A program made the position numbers and the translations under genes. Below, piece after piece: positions 51,648 through 61,109 of a stretch of 64,000 nucleotides of DNA. Under the pieces are notes generated by a model. It was given only the letters and a program-made list of their open reading frames with translations, did no database searches and was not told the DNA's origin. Location of the stretch: contig NZ_JAVIFW010000015.1 in the NCBI RefSeq assembly GCF_031157275.1, positions 62,001 through 126,000 of the forward strand. Reading direction: 5' to 3'. Numbering within the stretch: the stretch's first letter is position 1; each line of letters starts with the position of its first letter. Source of the DNA: Streptomyces sp. LHD-70. GTDB lineage: Bacteria > Actinomycetota > Actinomycetes > Streptomycetales > Streptomycetaceae.

Positions 51648-52997
51648 TCAGGCCGCGACGACAGCGCGGTGGGGGTGCGTCTCGGGCACCCTGGTGGCGA
51701 GCAGCAGCACGAGGACGATCGCCGCAGCGGCCGCCATGTAGTACCCGGGCGAGGCGGGGACGCCGGTCCGTCCGGTGAGGTAGGTGCCGACGAACGGGGC
51801 GGTGCCGCCGAAGAGGGCGTAGGCCACGTTGTAGCTCACGGCCGCCGACGTGAACCGGGTCCGGGTCGTGAAAATCTCGACGAAGAACGTGTAGCAGCCG
51901 CCGCCGTACATGGTCAGGCAGACCACGAACAGGGCCTGTCCAAGGAGCGCGAGGCCGAGCGAACCACTCGTCACCAGCGCGAAGGACGGCACCGCGACCA
52001 CGGCCAGGGCCAGCGATCCCGCGATCAGCATCGGCCGGCGTCCGACCCGGTCGCCCACGATGCCCCACACCGGCAGCAGTACGGCGTACAGCAGCATCGC
52101 GGCCGCGTTGGTGAGCAGCGACTCCTCACGGCTGAGACCACCCGCGGTCTGGATGTACGACACGAAGTAGCCGCTGACGAAGTAGAAGCCCATCGCGGTC
52201 AGGCCCATCACCAGGACCACCTGCAGCATGCGGGCCTTGTTCTCCCGGAACGCGTCCTTCACCGGGCTGCTCTCCTGGCGCTCCGCCTGCTCCAGGACCT
52301 TCTGGAACGCAGGGCTCTCCTCCGTACGGCTACGGATCCACAGGCCGAAGAAGGCGAGCGGCAAGGAGAGCAGGAACGGGATGCGCCAGCCGTACGACTG
52401 GAAGGCGCCCTGGTCGAGCGTCCGCGACAGGACCAGGAACAGCGTGCCGCCGACCACGGAGGGCAGCGCGGTCGCCGCCAGGGTGATGTTGAGCCAGAAA
52501 CCGCGCCGGTGGAGCGGGGCGTGCTCGAACACGAAGGCCGGCGCGCCGACCGACTCGCCGCCCGCGGAGAAGCCCTGGACCAGGCGGCACAGCACGAGCA
52601 GCGCGGGGGCGGCGGCACCGATGGTCGCGTAGGTGGGAAGCAGGCCGATCAGGGCGGTCGCGGTGCCGATGGACAGCAGCGTGATGTAGAGGACCTTGCG
52701 GCGGCCGATCCGGTCGCCGAGCGCGCCGAAGAAGAGGCCGCCGAGCGGGCGTACGAGGAAGGCCACGCCGAACGTCGCGAACGTGGAGAGCAGGCTGGCC
52801 AGTTGGCTCTGGCCGGGGAAGAACAGGGACGCCAGCGTCACGGCTGACAGGGCGTACAAGGTGAAGTCGTAGAACTCGATGAACTGGCCGACGCTGCCGC
52901 CGGCCAGGACGCGTTTCTGGATGCGTGTGGGCCGGGCCGGGTCGGTCCCATCGGACGGCGACGAGGCTCTGGCGGTGGCGGGTTCGCTGGTCGTCAT
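51648..52997 (-). CDS. MFS transporter, metabolite:H+ symporter (MHS) type
   Basis: 449 residues, about 12 membrane segments. The MHS signature is clear: GGSVGQFIEFYDFTLYALSA, LASLFFPGQSQLASLLSTFA, FLVRPLGGLFFGALGDRIGR, RLVQGFSAGGESVGAPAFVF, and GVPASPGYYMAAAA at the end. Relatives carry shikimate, citrate, alpha-ketoglutarate or betaine. First gene of the operon with the M20 hydrolase (32 bases later) and amidase; presumably imports their substrate. Confidence 0.92.
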   Translation of the reverse strand: MTTSEPATARASSPSDGTDPARPTRIQKRVLAGGSVGQFIEFYDFTLYALSAVTLASLFFPGQSQLASLLSTFATFGVAFLVRPLGGLFFGALGDRIGRRKVLYITLLSIGTATALIGLLPTYATIGAAAPALLVLCRLVQGFSAGGESVGAPAFVFEHAPLHRRGFWLNITLAATALPSVVGGTLFLVLSRTLDQGAFQSYGWRIPFLLSLPLAFFGLWIRSRTEESPAFQKVLEQAERQESSPVKDAFRENKARMLQVVLVMGLTAMGFYFVSGYFVSYIQTAGGLSREESLLTNAAAMLLYAVLLPVWGIVGDRVGRRPMLIAGSLALAVVAVPSFALVTSGSLGLALLGQALFVVCLTMYGGGCYTFFVEIFTTRTRFTSAAVSYNVAYALFGGTAPFVGTYLTGRTGVPASPGYYMAAAAAIVLVLLLATRVPETHPHRAVVAA

Positions 52998-53075
52998 CGG
53001 TGGCTCCCCAGGTCGAGTGCAGCCATGTTTGGGGAGCGGCGTTTGATGTGTCTAACAGATTCTTTCGCTGCGCAT

Positions 53076-53092
53076 CATCGACTCGGTCGATG
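53076..53092. repeat. Inverted repeat CATCGAC-TCG-GTCGATG
   Basis: Seven-base perfect arms (53076-53082 and 53086-53092) with a three-base centre lie between the LysR stop and the MFS start on the same strand. Could be a LysR binding element for the operon or a weak terminator after lysR. Confidence 0.4.
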
Positions 53093-53101
53093 CATGAGTG
53101 A

Positions 53102-54025
53102 TCAGCCCGCGAGCCCGAAGATCCGAAGGCAGACCTCCTCGAAAGCCTGGGCCTTGAGTGTCGGCCGGGTACCGGCGGCGCGGACCAGCAGCACGTCGAT
53201 CTGCGGGAGGCTCTCGACTATGGGGAGCCGGACCACCGGGCTGCCGGCGTAAGTGAGGTCGTGGTGCAGTCGTTGGTTGAGCACGGAGTAGCCGTGGCCG
53301 CGGCTGACGAACGACCGGACGGTCTCGTAGCCGCTGGCGCGGTGCCGGATCATGGGCGCGATGCCGCACATCTTGAAGAGACTGAGGTAGTACTCGCGGG
53401 TGTGCGGCAGGTCGAGGAGGATGAACGGCTCGTTGGCGAGGGCACTCAGGCTAACCGGCTGCTCAGGTTCGGCGGCGAGCGGATGGTCGGCCGCGACTAT
53501 GACGTGGGGTGGGACGTGCTGCAGGGTTCGGCGCGGCAACTCTGCCCCCAGGCCCAGGTCGTACATGAGGGCCAGCTCGCACTTGCCGTCGCGCAGCGCC
53601 CGCCTGAGGAATTCCTGATCCCCCTCCAGGAAGGACAGGTGCACGCCCGGATGCTCGCGCTCGAACTCCTGAAGGATGGCCGGGGCCCGAAACGGCGCGA
53701 GCGGCGCGAACACGCCGACGGAGAGCTCCCCGACGAGGTCGCCGCCGTCCTCGCGGGCCGTCTCCGGCAGCCGGTCGGCCTCTTCGAGCAGTACCAGGCT
53801 GCTCCGCAGCAGCCGCCGCCCGGCCGGGGTGAGACGCAGGCCCCGCCGGTGGAGCCGGGTGAACAGCTGTACCCCCATGGCGTGCTCCAGCTGGGAGATC
53901 GCCGAGGAGAGCGTCGACTGTGTGACCTTGAGGGCGACAGCGGCCTCGGTCATGTTCTCCAGCTCGGCCACCGTGCAGAAATAGCGGAGCTGCACCAGCG
54001 TGAATGACCTCATCATTCTCGACAT
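53102..54025 (-). CDS. LysR-family transcriptional regulator
   Basis: About 303-307 residues; starts at 54025, 54016 or 54013 are possible (MSRMMRSFTLVQLRYF). The HTH is at the N terminus (FCTVAELENMTEAAVALKVT QSTLSSAISQLEHAMGVQLF TR). The effector domain has LSVGVFAPLAPFRAPAILQE and a C-terminal RAAGTRPTLKAQAFEE. It lies just upstream of, and co-directional with, the MHS/hydrolase/amidase operon and is its likely regulator. Confidence 0.9.
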   Translation of the reverse strand: MSRMMRSFTLVQLRYFCTVAELENMTEAAVALKVTQSTLSSAISQLEHAMGVQLFTRLHRRGLRLTPAGRRLLRSSLVLLEEADRLPETAREDGGDLVGELSVGVFAPLAPFRAPAILQEFEREHPGVHLSFLEGDQEFLRRALRDGKCELALMYDLGLGAELPRRTLQHVPPHVIVAADHPLAAEPEQPVSLSALANEPFILLDLPHTREYYLSLFKMCGIAPMIRHRASGYETVRSFVSRGHGYSVLNQRLHHDLTYAGSPVVRLPIVESLPQIDVLLVRAAGTRPTLKAQAFEEVCLRIFGLAG

Positions 54026-54183
54026 TGTGCCGACATGCCGCGGCGGCGCCGCACCCGAGCCCCAGAGGGTGCGGTCGCGGCGGACCTGCATGCCTCCACC
54101 TGTCCGCTGGCGGTCGAGTCCCCCATGGAGTCGTGACGTCTTGAGCGCACGGTACGACTTCACGTGTTCGCCCCGAGCGGCGC

Positions 54184-55049
54184 TCAGTAGCAACGTCGTC
54201 CGTCTATGGAGGTCTGGGCGGTCTCGCGGATGCAGGCGGCGAGGTCCGGAATCGCAGGATTGGCGGGTGGGTCGGGCCAGGCGAGGCGGACCGGGACCTG
54301 TGGGGCGTCGGTGAGGGGGTAGTAGCCGACACCGGGGTAGGGGTAGATGTGAGAGGTTGCGGTAGTGGTCATGCCGAACCCTCGGTCTGCGGCGATCGCC
54401 GCCAGCCAGTCGTCGGTGTTGCCGACCTCTGTGACGGCTCGTGGCTGGTGCTCGCTGGGCCAGAGGCGTCGTGAACTGGCGTCCGAGACGGTGTTCATGA
54501 TCAGGGTTCGCCCCGCCAGGTCGGTCAGACTGAGGGCCGTCCGGCCGGCTCGCCGTGCCGGGACAGGGCCACGACGGGTTCCTCGTGGAACAGGACGGTG
54601 CTGTCGAGGCCGGGGGCGGGCGCCGGCCCGCGCAGGATGACCGCGTCGACCCGACCCTGTGCGAGGCCGTCGTCGGCGCGCAGCAGTTGCAGGGGCGTCT
54701 CGGGGTGCAGTTGCTGCCAGCGGAGCAGGACTGCCGGAGTGTGGCGGCCCAGGGCGGACCCTGCGTGACCCAGGCGGAGAGGCCAGGGGCCCGCGCGGGC
54801 CGGGTCGAGGGCGGCTTCCGCCGCGCTGACCGCTGCCGCGGCGCGGACGCGGAAGGACGTGCTGGCGGCGGTGAGGCTCAGGTGGTGGGTTGAACGGTCT
54901 ACTAGCCGTACGCCGAGGTGGTTCTCCAGAGCCTTGAGAGTGCGGGAGAGCGAGGGCTGGCCGATGCCGAGGCGCGCGGCGGCGTGCGTGATGGTGCCCT
55001 CCTCCGCGATAGCGAGGAAGGCGCGCAGGTGGCGCAGTTCCATGGTCAT
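54184..55049 (-). pseudogene. LysR-family regulator, single frameshift
   Basis: Leftward from ATG 55049 the HTH half reads MELRHLRAFLAIAEEGTITH, RLGIGQPSLSRTLKALENHL and continues to SRHGEPAGRPSV with a premature stop near 54526. The other frame resumes with LTDLAGRTLIMNTVSDASSR, DDWLAAIAADRGFGMTTTAT and a normal end at 54184. One base in the GCCGGCCGGAC run (about 54535-54545) accounts for the shift; the total length is right for LysR. Recent decay or a sequencing error. Confidence 0.85.
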
Positions 55050-55074
55050 GCCTACAGCGGGAGCGCGGGGTTCG

Positions 55075-56445
55075 TCAGCATTCGATGACGTTGACGGCGA
55101 GGCCGCCGCGAGAGGTTTCCTTGTACTTGATCTTCATGTCGGCTCCGGTCTCCTTCATGGTCTTGATGGCTTTGTCCAGGGAGACGTGGTGCCGGCCGTC
55201 GCCGCGTAGGGCCATGCGTGCGGCGGTGATGGCTTTGACCGAGGCCATGCCGTTGCGTTCGATGCAGGGGATCTGCACGAGGCCACCGACGGGGTCGCAG
55301 GTGAGGCCGAGGTTGTGTTCGATGCCGATCTCGGCGGCGTTCTCGATCTTTTCAGGAGTGCCGCCGAGGATTTCGGCCAGACCGGCAGCTGCCATGGAGC
55401 AGGCGGAGCCGACTTCGCCCTGGCAGCCGACCTCGGCGCCGGAGATGGAGGCGTTCTCCTTGAAGAGGATGCCGATGGCACCGGCCGTGAGCAGGAAGCG
55501 GATGATGCTGTCGTCGTCGGCGCCAGGGATGAAGTTGCGGTAGTAGTGCAGGACGGCGGGGATGATGCCGGCCGCGCCGTTGGTCGGGGCGGTTACGACA
55601 CGGCGCCCGGAGGCGTTCTCCTCGTTGACGGCCATGGCGTAGAGGGTGACCCACTCCATGGCGTGTTGGTGAGGGTCGCCCTGGGCGCGCAGGGACCGGG
55701 CGGAGGTGGGCGCGCGGCGGCGGACTTTGAGGCCGCCGGGCAGGACGCCTTCACGGGACAAGCCAGCGTCTACACACTCCTGCATGACGGCCCAGATTTT
55801 CAGCAGGCCGTCGCGTATCGCTTGTTCGGGACGCCATGCCTTCTCGTTCTCCAGCATCAGGCTTGAGATGGAGTGCCCCGTTTCTCGGCAGCGCTGTAGC
55901 AGCTCGTCGCCGGTGGAGAAGGGGTACTTGAGCGGGGTGGCGTCGCGCTTGATGCGGTCCGCGTCGATGGACTCTTCGTCGATGACGAAGCCTCCGCCGA
56001 CCGAGTAGTACGTCTTTTCCAGTAGGGGCTGTCCGTCCGCGGCCAGGGCGGTGAGCGTCATGCCGTTGGGGTGGTGGGGCAGGGAGCGGCGTCGGTGCAG
56101 AACGACGTCGGAGTCGGGGTTGAAGTCGATGCTGTGGGCGCCGCCGGGCAGGTACAGGCGGTGGGAGTGGGTAATGCGTTCGACGTCGAGTTCGGCTTGG
56201 TCTACGTCGACGGTGTCGGGTGTGTTTCCTTCCAGACCGAGCATGACGGCTTTCGGGGTGCCGTGGCCGTGGCCGGTCGCGCCGAGGGAGCCGTAGAGCT
56301 GGGCATGCAGTCTGGCTGCGTGGGTGAGGAGGCCGTCGGCGGTCAGGTCTTGGGTGAACAGGCGGGCCGCGCGCATGGGTCCGACGGTGTGGGAGGAGGA
56401 GGGGCCGATGCCGATGGAGAAGAGGTCGAAAACGCTGATGGCCAC
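55075..56445 (-). CDS. sdaA: L-serine ammonia-lyase (serine deaminase), iron-sulfur dependent
   Basis: 456 residues from GTG 56445 (VAISVFDLFSIGIGPSSSHT). The fused alpha-beta form is complete: SSSHTVGPMRAARLF, VTAPTNGAAGIIPAVLHYYR, ISGAEVGCQGEVGSACSMAA and NLGLTCDPVGGLVQIPCIER, whose cysteines hold the [4Fe-4S] cluster that binds serine, with one ligand supplied by the C-terminal IEC tail seen at the very end. Converts L-serine to pyruvate and ammonia. It follows a PucR-type regulator and an SHMT-like gene on the same strand. Confidence 0.94.
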   Translation of the reverse strand: MAISVFDLFSIGIGPSSSHTVGPMRAARLFTQDLTADGLLTHAARLHAQLYGSLGATGHGHGTPKAVMLGLEGNTPDTVDVDQAELDVERITHSHRLYLPGGAHSIDFNPDSDVVLHRRRSLPHHPNGMTLTALAADGQPLLEKTYYSVGGGFVIDEESIDADRIKRDATPLKYPFSTGDELLQRCRETGHSISSLMLENEKAWRPEQAIRDGLLKIWAVMQECVDAGLSREGVLPGGLKVRRRAPTSARSLRAQGDPHQHAMEWVTLYAMAVNEENASGRRVVTAPTNGAAGIIPAVLHYYRNFIPGADDDSIIRFLLTAGAIGILFKENASISGAEVGCQGEVGSACSMAAAGLAEILGGTPEKIENAAEIGIEHNLGLTCDPVGGLVQIPCIERNGMASVKAITAARMALRGDGRHHVSLDKAIKTMKETGADMKIKYKETSRGGLAVNVIEC

Positions 56446-56581
56446 GGAAAGCCCCTTGTCAGTGTGGGGATGCGACGCGCATCCGGTGCGGGTGGGTCGG
56501 GTTCGCTGCCGGTCCAGCCTGGTGTCAGGGCGGGACAGTGCGGGTGGACCGGCAGCGGTCTGAGGCCGGCGCACGCCGGAT

Positions 56582-57793
56582 CTAGATGCGCGGGCGTTTC
56601 GCCCAGCGGGTGGTCTTGATGGCCATGTGGAGTTCCAGGCGTGCCGGGCCGTCGAGGGGATCGGTACCGATGGCGTCTTTGATGCGGCCGAGCCGGTAGT
56701 AGAGGCTGGTGCGGTGGAGGTGGAGGCGCCTGGCGACCTGGTTGACGCTGGCACTGTCGAAGTACACCTCCAAGGTGTGCAGGAGGTCTCCGTTGTCATC
56801 GGCCGCATCCAGGCGGTCGTACAGCTCGGACTGGTGAAGGGTGTCCCCCCGGAAGTTCCTGGCGAGGAAGCCGTAGGGGCCGACGTCGTCCCAGGCGGCC
56901 AAGGGGTTGATTTCGGGGTCCACTGCCGCAGCCTGACCGGCGATGACGGCTTGCTGGTAGGCGTCGGGGAGGCGGTCGACGGTCTTGAGGGGGCTGCTGA
57001 CACCGGCGAAGACCGGAGGTGGCGTGGGAGTGCGGGCGGCGGTCGCCACGGCAGTGGTGAGGTCGTGGTGCAGCTGGTGCAGGGTGTCTGCGCCGTGGCT
57101 GGAGCGGACCAGGACGGTGGTGTGGGTGTCCTGCACGGACGTGGCCAGTACGTGACTGTGGGCGGCCAGGGTCTGGTGCAGCGCCACGCGCAGCTGGGTG
57201 GTCTCGATGTCGCTGCGGTGGGCGGTGTCCGGCGAAGGGGCGGCCAGACACACGAGCACATGCACGGTGTCCAACGCATACAGCGCGGACCAGGTTCTGA
57301 GGTCATCGAGGGCGGCGGGGTCAGCGTGGCAGGCGTGCTGGAAGCAGGATTCGCGATTGCGGCGTTCCTCCAGCAGCGGGTCGGCCTTGTCGTACTGGAG
57401 GGCAGCCAGGGTGTCGATCTGGTTGCCGAGGTTGGCCAGTTGGCCGAGGAGGGCCGGTGTCGACCAGGTGTCGTCGGACTGGAGGATCCACAAGGTGCCG
57501 GTCTTGACGCCGTGGTGCATGAGGGGGACGCAGAGGCGGGCGCGCATGCCCAGATCGGGGTTGGGCGGTACTTCCACGGGCTCGGTGGCGGCGGCGACAC
57601 CGTGCCTGTCCTGCCAGGCGCGGATGTCGTCGGGGACAGCGCGGGTGAGCAGTGAACGGACACGGGCCTCATCGGCGCGGCCCTGCTGGGCACTGTAGGT
57701 GACCAGGCGGCCGCTGAGGTCGTCGACGGATACGCCCTTGCCGAGGGTGGCGGCGACCTCGTCCACGATGTCCTGGATATCGCTGTTGGCCAT
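56582..57793 (-). CDS. CdaR/PucR-type regulator of the serine cluster
   Basis: 403 residues from ATG 57793 (MANSDIQDIVDEVAATLGKG). The first ~100 residues resemble a GAF-like sensor (CVPLMHHGVKTGTLWILQSD); the C-terminal HTH_30 reads ASVNQVARRLHLHRTSLYYR LGRIKDAIG. No N-terminal PucR domain is seen, so it is the CdaR-like subgroup. It is embedded between the SHMT-like and serine ammonia-lyase genes, pointing to control by serine, glycine or a related metabolite (inference). Confidence 0.87.
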   Translation of the reverse strand: MANSDIQDIVDEVAATLGKGVSVDDLSGRLVTYSAQQGRADEARVRSLLTRAVPDDIRAWQDRHGVAAATEPVEVPPNPDLGMRARLCVPLMHHGVKTGTLWILQSDDTWSTPALLGQLANLGNQIDTLAALQYDKADPLLEERRNRESCFQHACHADPAALDDLRTWSALYALDTVHVLVCLAAPSPDTAHRSDIETTQLRVALHQTLAAHSHVLATSVQDTHTTVLVRSSHGADTLHQLHHDLTTAVATAARTPTPPPVFAGVSSPLKTVDRLPDAYQQAVIAGQAAAVDPEINPLAAWDDVGPYGFLARNFRGDTLHQSELYDRLDAADDNGDLLHTLEVYFDSASVNQVARRLHLHRTSLYYRLGRIKDAIGTDPLDGPARLELHMAIKTTRWAKRPRI

Positions 57794-57916
57794 GCCGGTC
57801 TTCCCCTTGGGTGATGGCGTACAGAGGAGGGAGAGTGGGTGTCCGGGTGCGGGCATCCCTCTGCTGATCAGGCTAGATCCGCGGTAGTCGGGGGTTCGCC
57901 CCCTTCGCTGCGCGGT

Positions 57917-59263
57917 TCACACGGGCTGTACGGACTGCTGAGCGGTCCACAGGTCGGGGCCGAGGCTCGCGCGCAGTTCCGCGGCGGCGCTGGTGCTGGC
58001 CGGACCCCGGTTGATCAGTGCGTGATGGATGACGGCGGCGACGTGAGGCATGGTGGCGACGCCCGCTCCGCGTCGGATGATCTCCTGGGTGCCCAGCCGG
58101 ATCCCTTGTGCAGGGGTGTCGGGCATCTGTGAGGGCAGGCGGCAGGTGCCGGCATAGATGCCGTGAGCGGCCAGGCGGGCGACGGCGCCGACTCCTCCTC
58201 CCAGGGCCGTGGCGTCGATGACGACCTGGTGGGTGCGGGTGTGGCCCCGGTCGGCGCCGAGGATGGCGTAGCCGTGACCGGCGAGGTTCGCGGCCAGATG
58301 CTGGGCGGCGGTGATGGTGGGTGCGGCCCAGGACGGCTTCTGTTCGGCGGCCTCGGCGGCGGCGATGGCCAGCGGGCCGAGCCGTGCAGGGTCGTAGTTG
58401 GAGCTGAGAACCGGGTAGGCGGCGTGCGAGATCGCCTCGGCGAGCTGCGGGTCGTTGGTGACGGCGGCGCCTCCGGCAGGTCCGGCGAAGGTCTTGTAGG
58501 TGGAGAAGGTGACGACGTGGGCACCTTCGGCGAGCGGGTCCTGGACGTATCCAGCAGCGATGAGGCCGGCGGCGTGGGAGGCGTCGTAGGCGAGCAGCGC
58601 GCCGATGCGGTCGGCGGCTTCGCGTAGAACGGCGAGATCGTGGGGGAAGAGGGTGACGCTGCCGCCGACGAAAATCAGCTTGGGCCGGTGAGCGGTGAGA
58701 AAGACGTCCAGGACGCGAGCGTCGACGTCGAGGTCGGTGCTGCTGTAGGGCAGGTGAACGACCTTCAGGCCCCGTACGCCCGCGGTGGCGTGCGCGTGGT
58801 GACTGGCGTGACCGCCAGATTCCGGGGAGAGCACGGCGATGGTGTCGCCGGGCTGGGTGAAAGCGCTGTAGAGGGCCAGGTTGGCCATGGTCGCGGTCAG
58901 GAAGCGGACCTCGGCGTAGGCAGCGCGCATCGCGCGCGCGACCTGGGTGGAGGCGATGACTTCGAGGACTTCGATCTCCTGGACACCGGTCTGGAGTTTC
59001 CCGCCGGGCCAGCCGAGCGCAGGGCGGGTGGACAGAGCACCGTCGTGGGCGGCGCGCACCGCCGGGGACAGCACGTTCGTCCCGGCGTACAGCACGAGAC
59101 CTTCGGCGGCCATCCGGTAGTGGTACGCGTCCAGGGTGTGGTGGACGGCGTCGGTGACTGCCGCTGCCCCTTCCTCGCGGTGCAGGGTCTCCAGTTCGTG
59201 CAGCCGCTGCCGGCTTGGGGCATCGGCCCAGGGGGCGATGGCGGAGGGCGGGTGGGCGTTCAC
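57917..59263 (-). CDS. Divergent serine hydroxymethyltransferase-like PLP enzyme
   Basis: 448 residues from GTG 59263. The SHMT fold is recognisable: YAGTNVLSPAVRAAHDGALS near the N terminus, LLAYDASHAAGLIAAGYVQD (Asp/His/Ala PLP contacts) and VVTFSTYKTFAGPAGGAAVT, in which Lys should bind PLP (canonical TTTTHKTLRGPRGG). The rigid tetrahydrofolate-site signature of housekeeping GlyA is not conserved, and the THKT motif is changed to TYKT. It may be an alpha-methylserine or threonine/serine aldolase-like enzyme acting on a beta-hydroxy amino acid. Confidence 0.8.
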   Translation of the reverse strand: MNAHPPSAIAPWADAPSRQRLHELETLHREEGAAAVTDAVHHTLDAYHYRMAAEGLVLYAGTNVLSPAVRAAHDGALSTRPALGWPGGKLQTGVQEIEVLEVIASTQVARAMRAAYAEVRFLTATMANLALYSAFTQPGDTIAVLSPESGGHASHHAHATAGVRGLKVVHLPYSSTDLDVDARVLDVFLTAHRPKLIFVGGSVTLFPHDLAVLREAADRIGALLAYDASHAAGLIAAGYVQDPLAEGAHVVTFSTYKTFAGPAGGAAVTNDPQLAEAISHAAYPVLSSNYDPARLGPLAIAAAEAAEQKPSWAAPTITAAQHLAANLAGHGYAILGADRGHTRTHQVVIDATALGGGVGAVARLAAHGIYAGTCRLPSQMPDTPAQGIRLGTQEIIRRGAGVATMPHVAAVIHHALINRGPASTSAAAELRASLGPDLWTAQQSVQPV

Positions 59264-59301
59264 GAGGAGGGCTCCTTGCGGGAAGGGAAACGAACGTGAG
59301 G

Positions 59302-59333
59302 GGCGGGCTGCCGCCGTGGTTCGGCAGCCCGCC
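59302..59333. terminator. Perfect 12-bp hairpin between permease and SHMT-like gene
   Basis: GGCGGGCTGCCG (59302-59313) pairs exactly with 59322-59333 across an 8-base loop, 38 bases before the SHMT-like start. It could terminate or attenuate transcription from the upstream permease. Confidence 0.5.
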
Positions 59334-59433
59334 GGGGTGCAGGCCAGAAGAGGCCCGCGTGTCGCCGGTGCGGACGGCGACAGATCGGGGGCCCAGCCGC
59401 GGGGGGCACCCTGAGGCCAGCCCGGGGGTGGGG

Positions 59434-60933
59434 TCAGTCCACGAGGCGCGGCGCGGACTCGTCGCCGGGACGGACCTCGGCGGCTGAGGTGCTGAGGGCC
59501 GGCTTGTGGGAGGCGGCTGCTGCGGCTGCCTCTCTGGCGGCGATCTTCGGCTTGGCGTACAGGTAGCCGCCGATCAGGGCGGCGGCCCATATGGGCATGG
59601 CGTACAAGGCGATGCGGTTGTCGGCGTCGAAGCCGAGGATCACCGTGACGAAGGCCAGGAAGGCGATCACAAGCCAGCTCAGGGGTGTGGCGAAGGGCAG
59701 CTTGAACCAGCTCTCGTGTACTTCGCCGCGGGCCAGACGGCGGCGGTAGATCATGTGGCAGACGATGATGACTGTCCAGCTCCAGATCGCGCCCAGGGTG
59801 GCGACGGAGGAGATGTAGACGAACGCCTGCTCGGGGACGATCGCGTTGACCAGGACGCCGATCATCATGGCGGCGCCGGAGGCCAGGATGGCCCCGGCGG
59901 GTACGTGGCCCTTGTTGACGGTGGCGAAGCGGGAGGGTGCGACGCCGTCGGCGGCGAGTCGCTTGAGGAGACGGCCGTTGCTGAACAGGCCGGAGCTACA
60001 GGAGGACAGCGCGGAGGTGAGGACGACGAAGTTCATGATGCTGCCCGCGGCCGGCAGGCCGATGTGCGTCAGGGCCTTCACGAACGGGCTCTCCCCGGCG
60101 TGGAACTCGGTCCAGGGGAACAGCGTCAGCAGCACCAGCAGGGAGCCGACGTAGAAGATGCCGACCCGCCACGGGATGGAGTTGATCGCCTTGGGCAGGA
60201 CCTTCTCTCGGTCCTTGGTCTCCGCTGCGGTCATGCCGATGAGCTCGACACCTTGGTAGGAGAAGACGACGATCTGGAAGGCGAGCAGGACGGCCATCCA
60301 GCCGTTGGGGGCTGCGCCGCCGTGGTTCCACAGGTGCGCGATCGTGCTGTTGACCCCGGCGTCACCGATGCTGAAGACGGCCACCAGAGTGCCGCCGATG
60401 ATCAGCCCCAGGATGGCGACGACCTTGATGGAGGCGAACCAGAACTCCGCCTCGCCGAAGGCTCCGACCTTCAAGAGGTTCAGCAGCACCAGAGCGATCA
60501 GGACGACCAGCGCCGTGACGTACTGCGGGATGGCTGGGAACCAGTAGTGGACGTAGATGCCGGCTGCGGTGATCTCAGCCATGCCGATGACCGTCCACGT
60601 CGTCCAGTAGCCCCAGCCGGTGATGAAGCCGTAGGCCGGTCCCATGAACTCGCGGGCGTACTCGGCGAAGCTGCCGCTGACAGGCCGGTAGATCAGCAAC
60701 TCGCCGAGGGCGCGCATGATGATGTAGATGATCACGCCGGTGATGGCGTAGACAGCGATCAGAGCGGGGCCGGCCTTGGCGATACCGGCGCCGGCACCGA
60801 GGAACAGGCCGACGCCAATGGCACCGCCGACCGCGATCATCCGGATGTGGCGCTTGGTCAGACTCTGAGCGAGCCCGTCATCAGTGAGCTCGACGCCATG
60901 AGCCGATGGCGGTGGAGGGGTGGTGGTACCCAT
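59434..60933 (-). CDS. Amino acid permease (AAT family, CycA/serine-alanine type)
   Basis: 499 residues, 12 membrane segments. LTKRHIRMIAVGGAIGVGLF LGAG opens TM1 with the AAT signature, followed by RALGELLIYRPVSGSFAEYA, FQIVVFSYQGVELIGMTAAE and a TM8-10 region with SNGRLLKRLAADGVAPSRFA. CycA-like members carry D-alanine, D-serine, glycine or similar. It feeds the serine/SHMT-like genes downstream; an ALDH and reductase lie upstream. Confidence 0.92.
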   Translation of the reverse strand: MGTTTPPPPSAHGVELTDDGLAQSLTKRHIRMIAVGGAIGVGLFLGAGAGIAKAGPALIAVYAITGVIIYIIMRALGELLIYRPVSGSFAEYAREFMGPAYGFITGWGYWTTWTVIGMAEITAAGIYVHYWFPAIPQYVTALVVLIALVLLNLLKVGAFGEAEFWFASIKVVAILGLIIGGTLVAVFSIGDAGVNSTIAHLWNHGGAAPNGWMAVLLAFQIVVFSYQGVELIGMTAAETKDREKVLPKAINSIPWRVGIFYVGSLLVLLTLFPWTEFHAGESPFVKALTHIGLPAAGSIMNFVVLTSALSSCSSGLFSNGRLLKRLAADGVAPSRFATVNKGHVPAGAILASGAAMMIGVLVNAIVPEQAFVYISSVATLGAIWSWTVIIVCHMIYRRRLARGEVHESWFKLPFATPLSWLVIAFLAFVTVILGFDADNRIALYAMPIWAAALIGGYLYAKPKIAAREAAAAAASHKPALSTSAAEVRPGDESAPRLVD

Positions 60934-61083
60934 GAAGGGGCTCCTTCGGGTACGGCGGAGCCGTCACGGTGACAGGCGCCGCCGGAGCGGGGGTTGAGGA
61001 AACTGCAGGCCGGTGCGGGGCCGGGCTTCGGCGACGCCTGTCAGACGTCGTACGTGATACGGGTGCGGAGGTGGTGCGCTGGA

Positions 61084-61107
61084 AGGGGCGGCCCAGGCAG
61101 GCCCCCT
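61084..61107. terminator. Possible terminator hairpin after the aldehyde dehydrogenase
   Basis: AGGGGGCC...GGCCGCCCCT (read leftward) forms a stem of five plus three base pairs with a small bulge, directly after the ALDH stop at 61110. It would separate the reductase-ALDH pair from the permease. The remaining spacer to 60934 shows nothing else. Confidence 0.35.
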
Positions 61108-61109
61108 GA

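Noticed and set aside
59264..61109. Glycine or serine-related riboswitch before the SHMT-like or permease genes
   Set aside because: The conserved glycine-aptamer core was not recognised; only GC-rich hairpins were seen.
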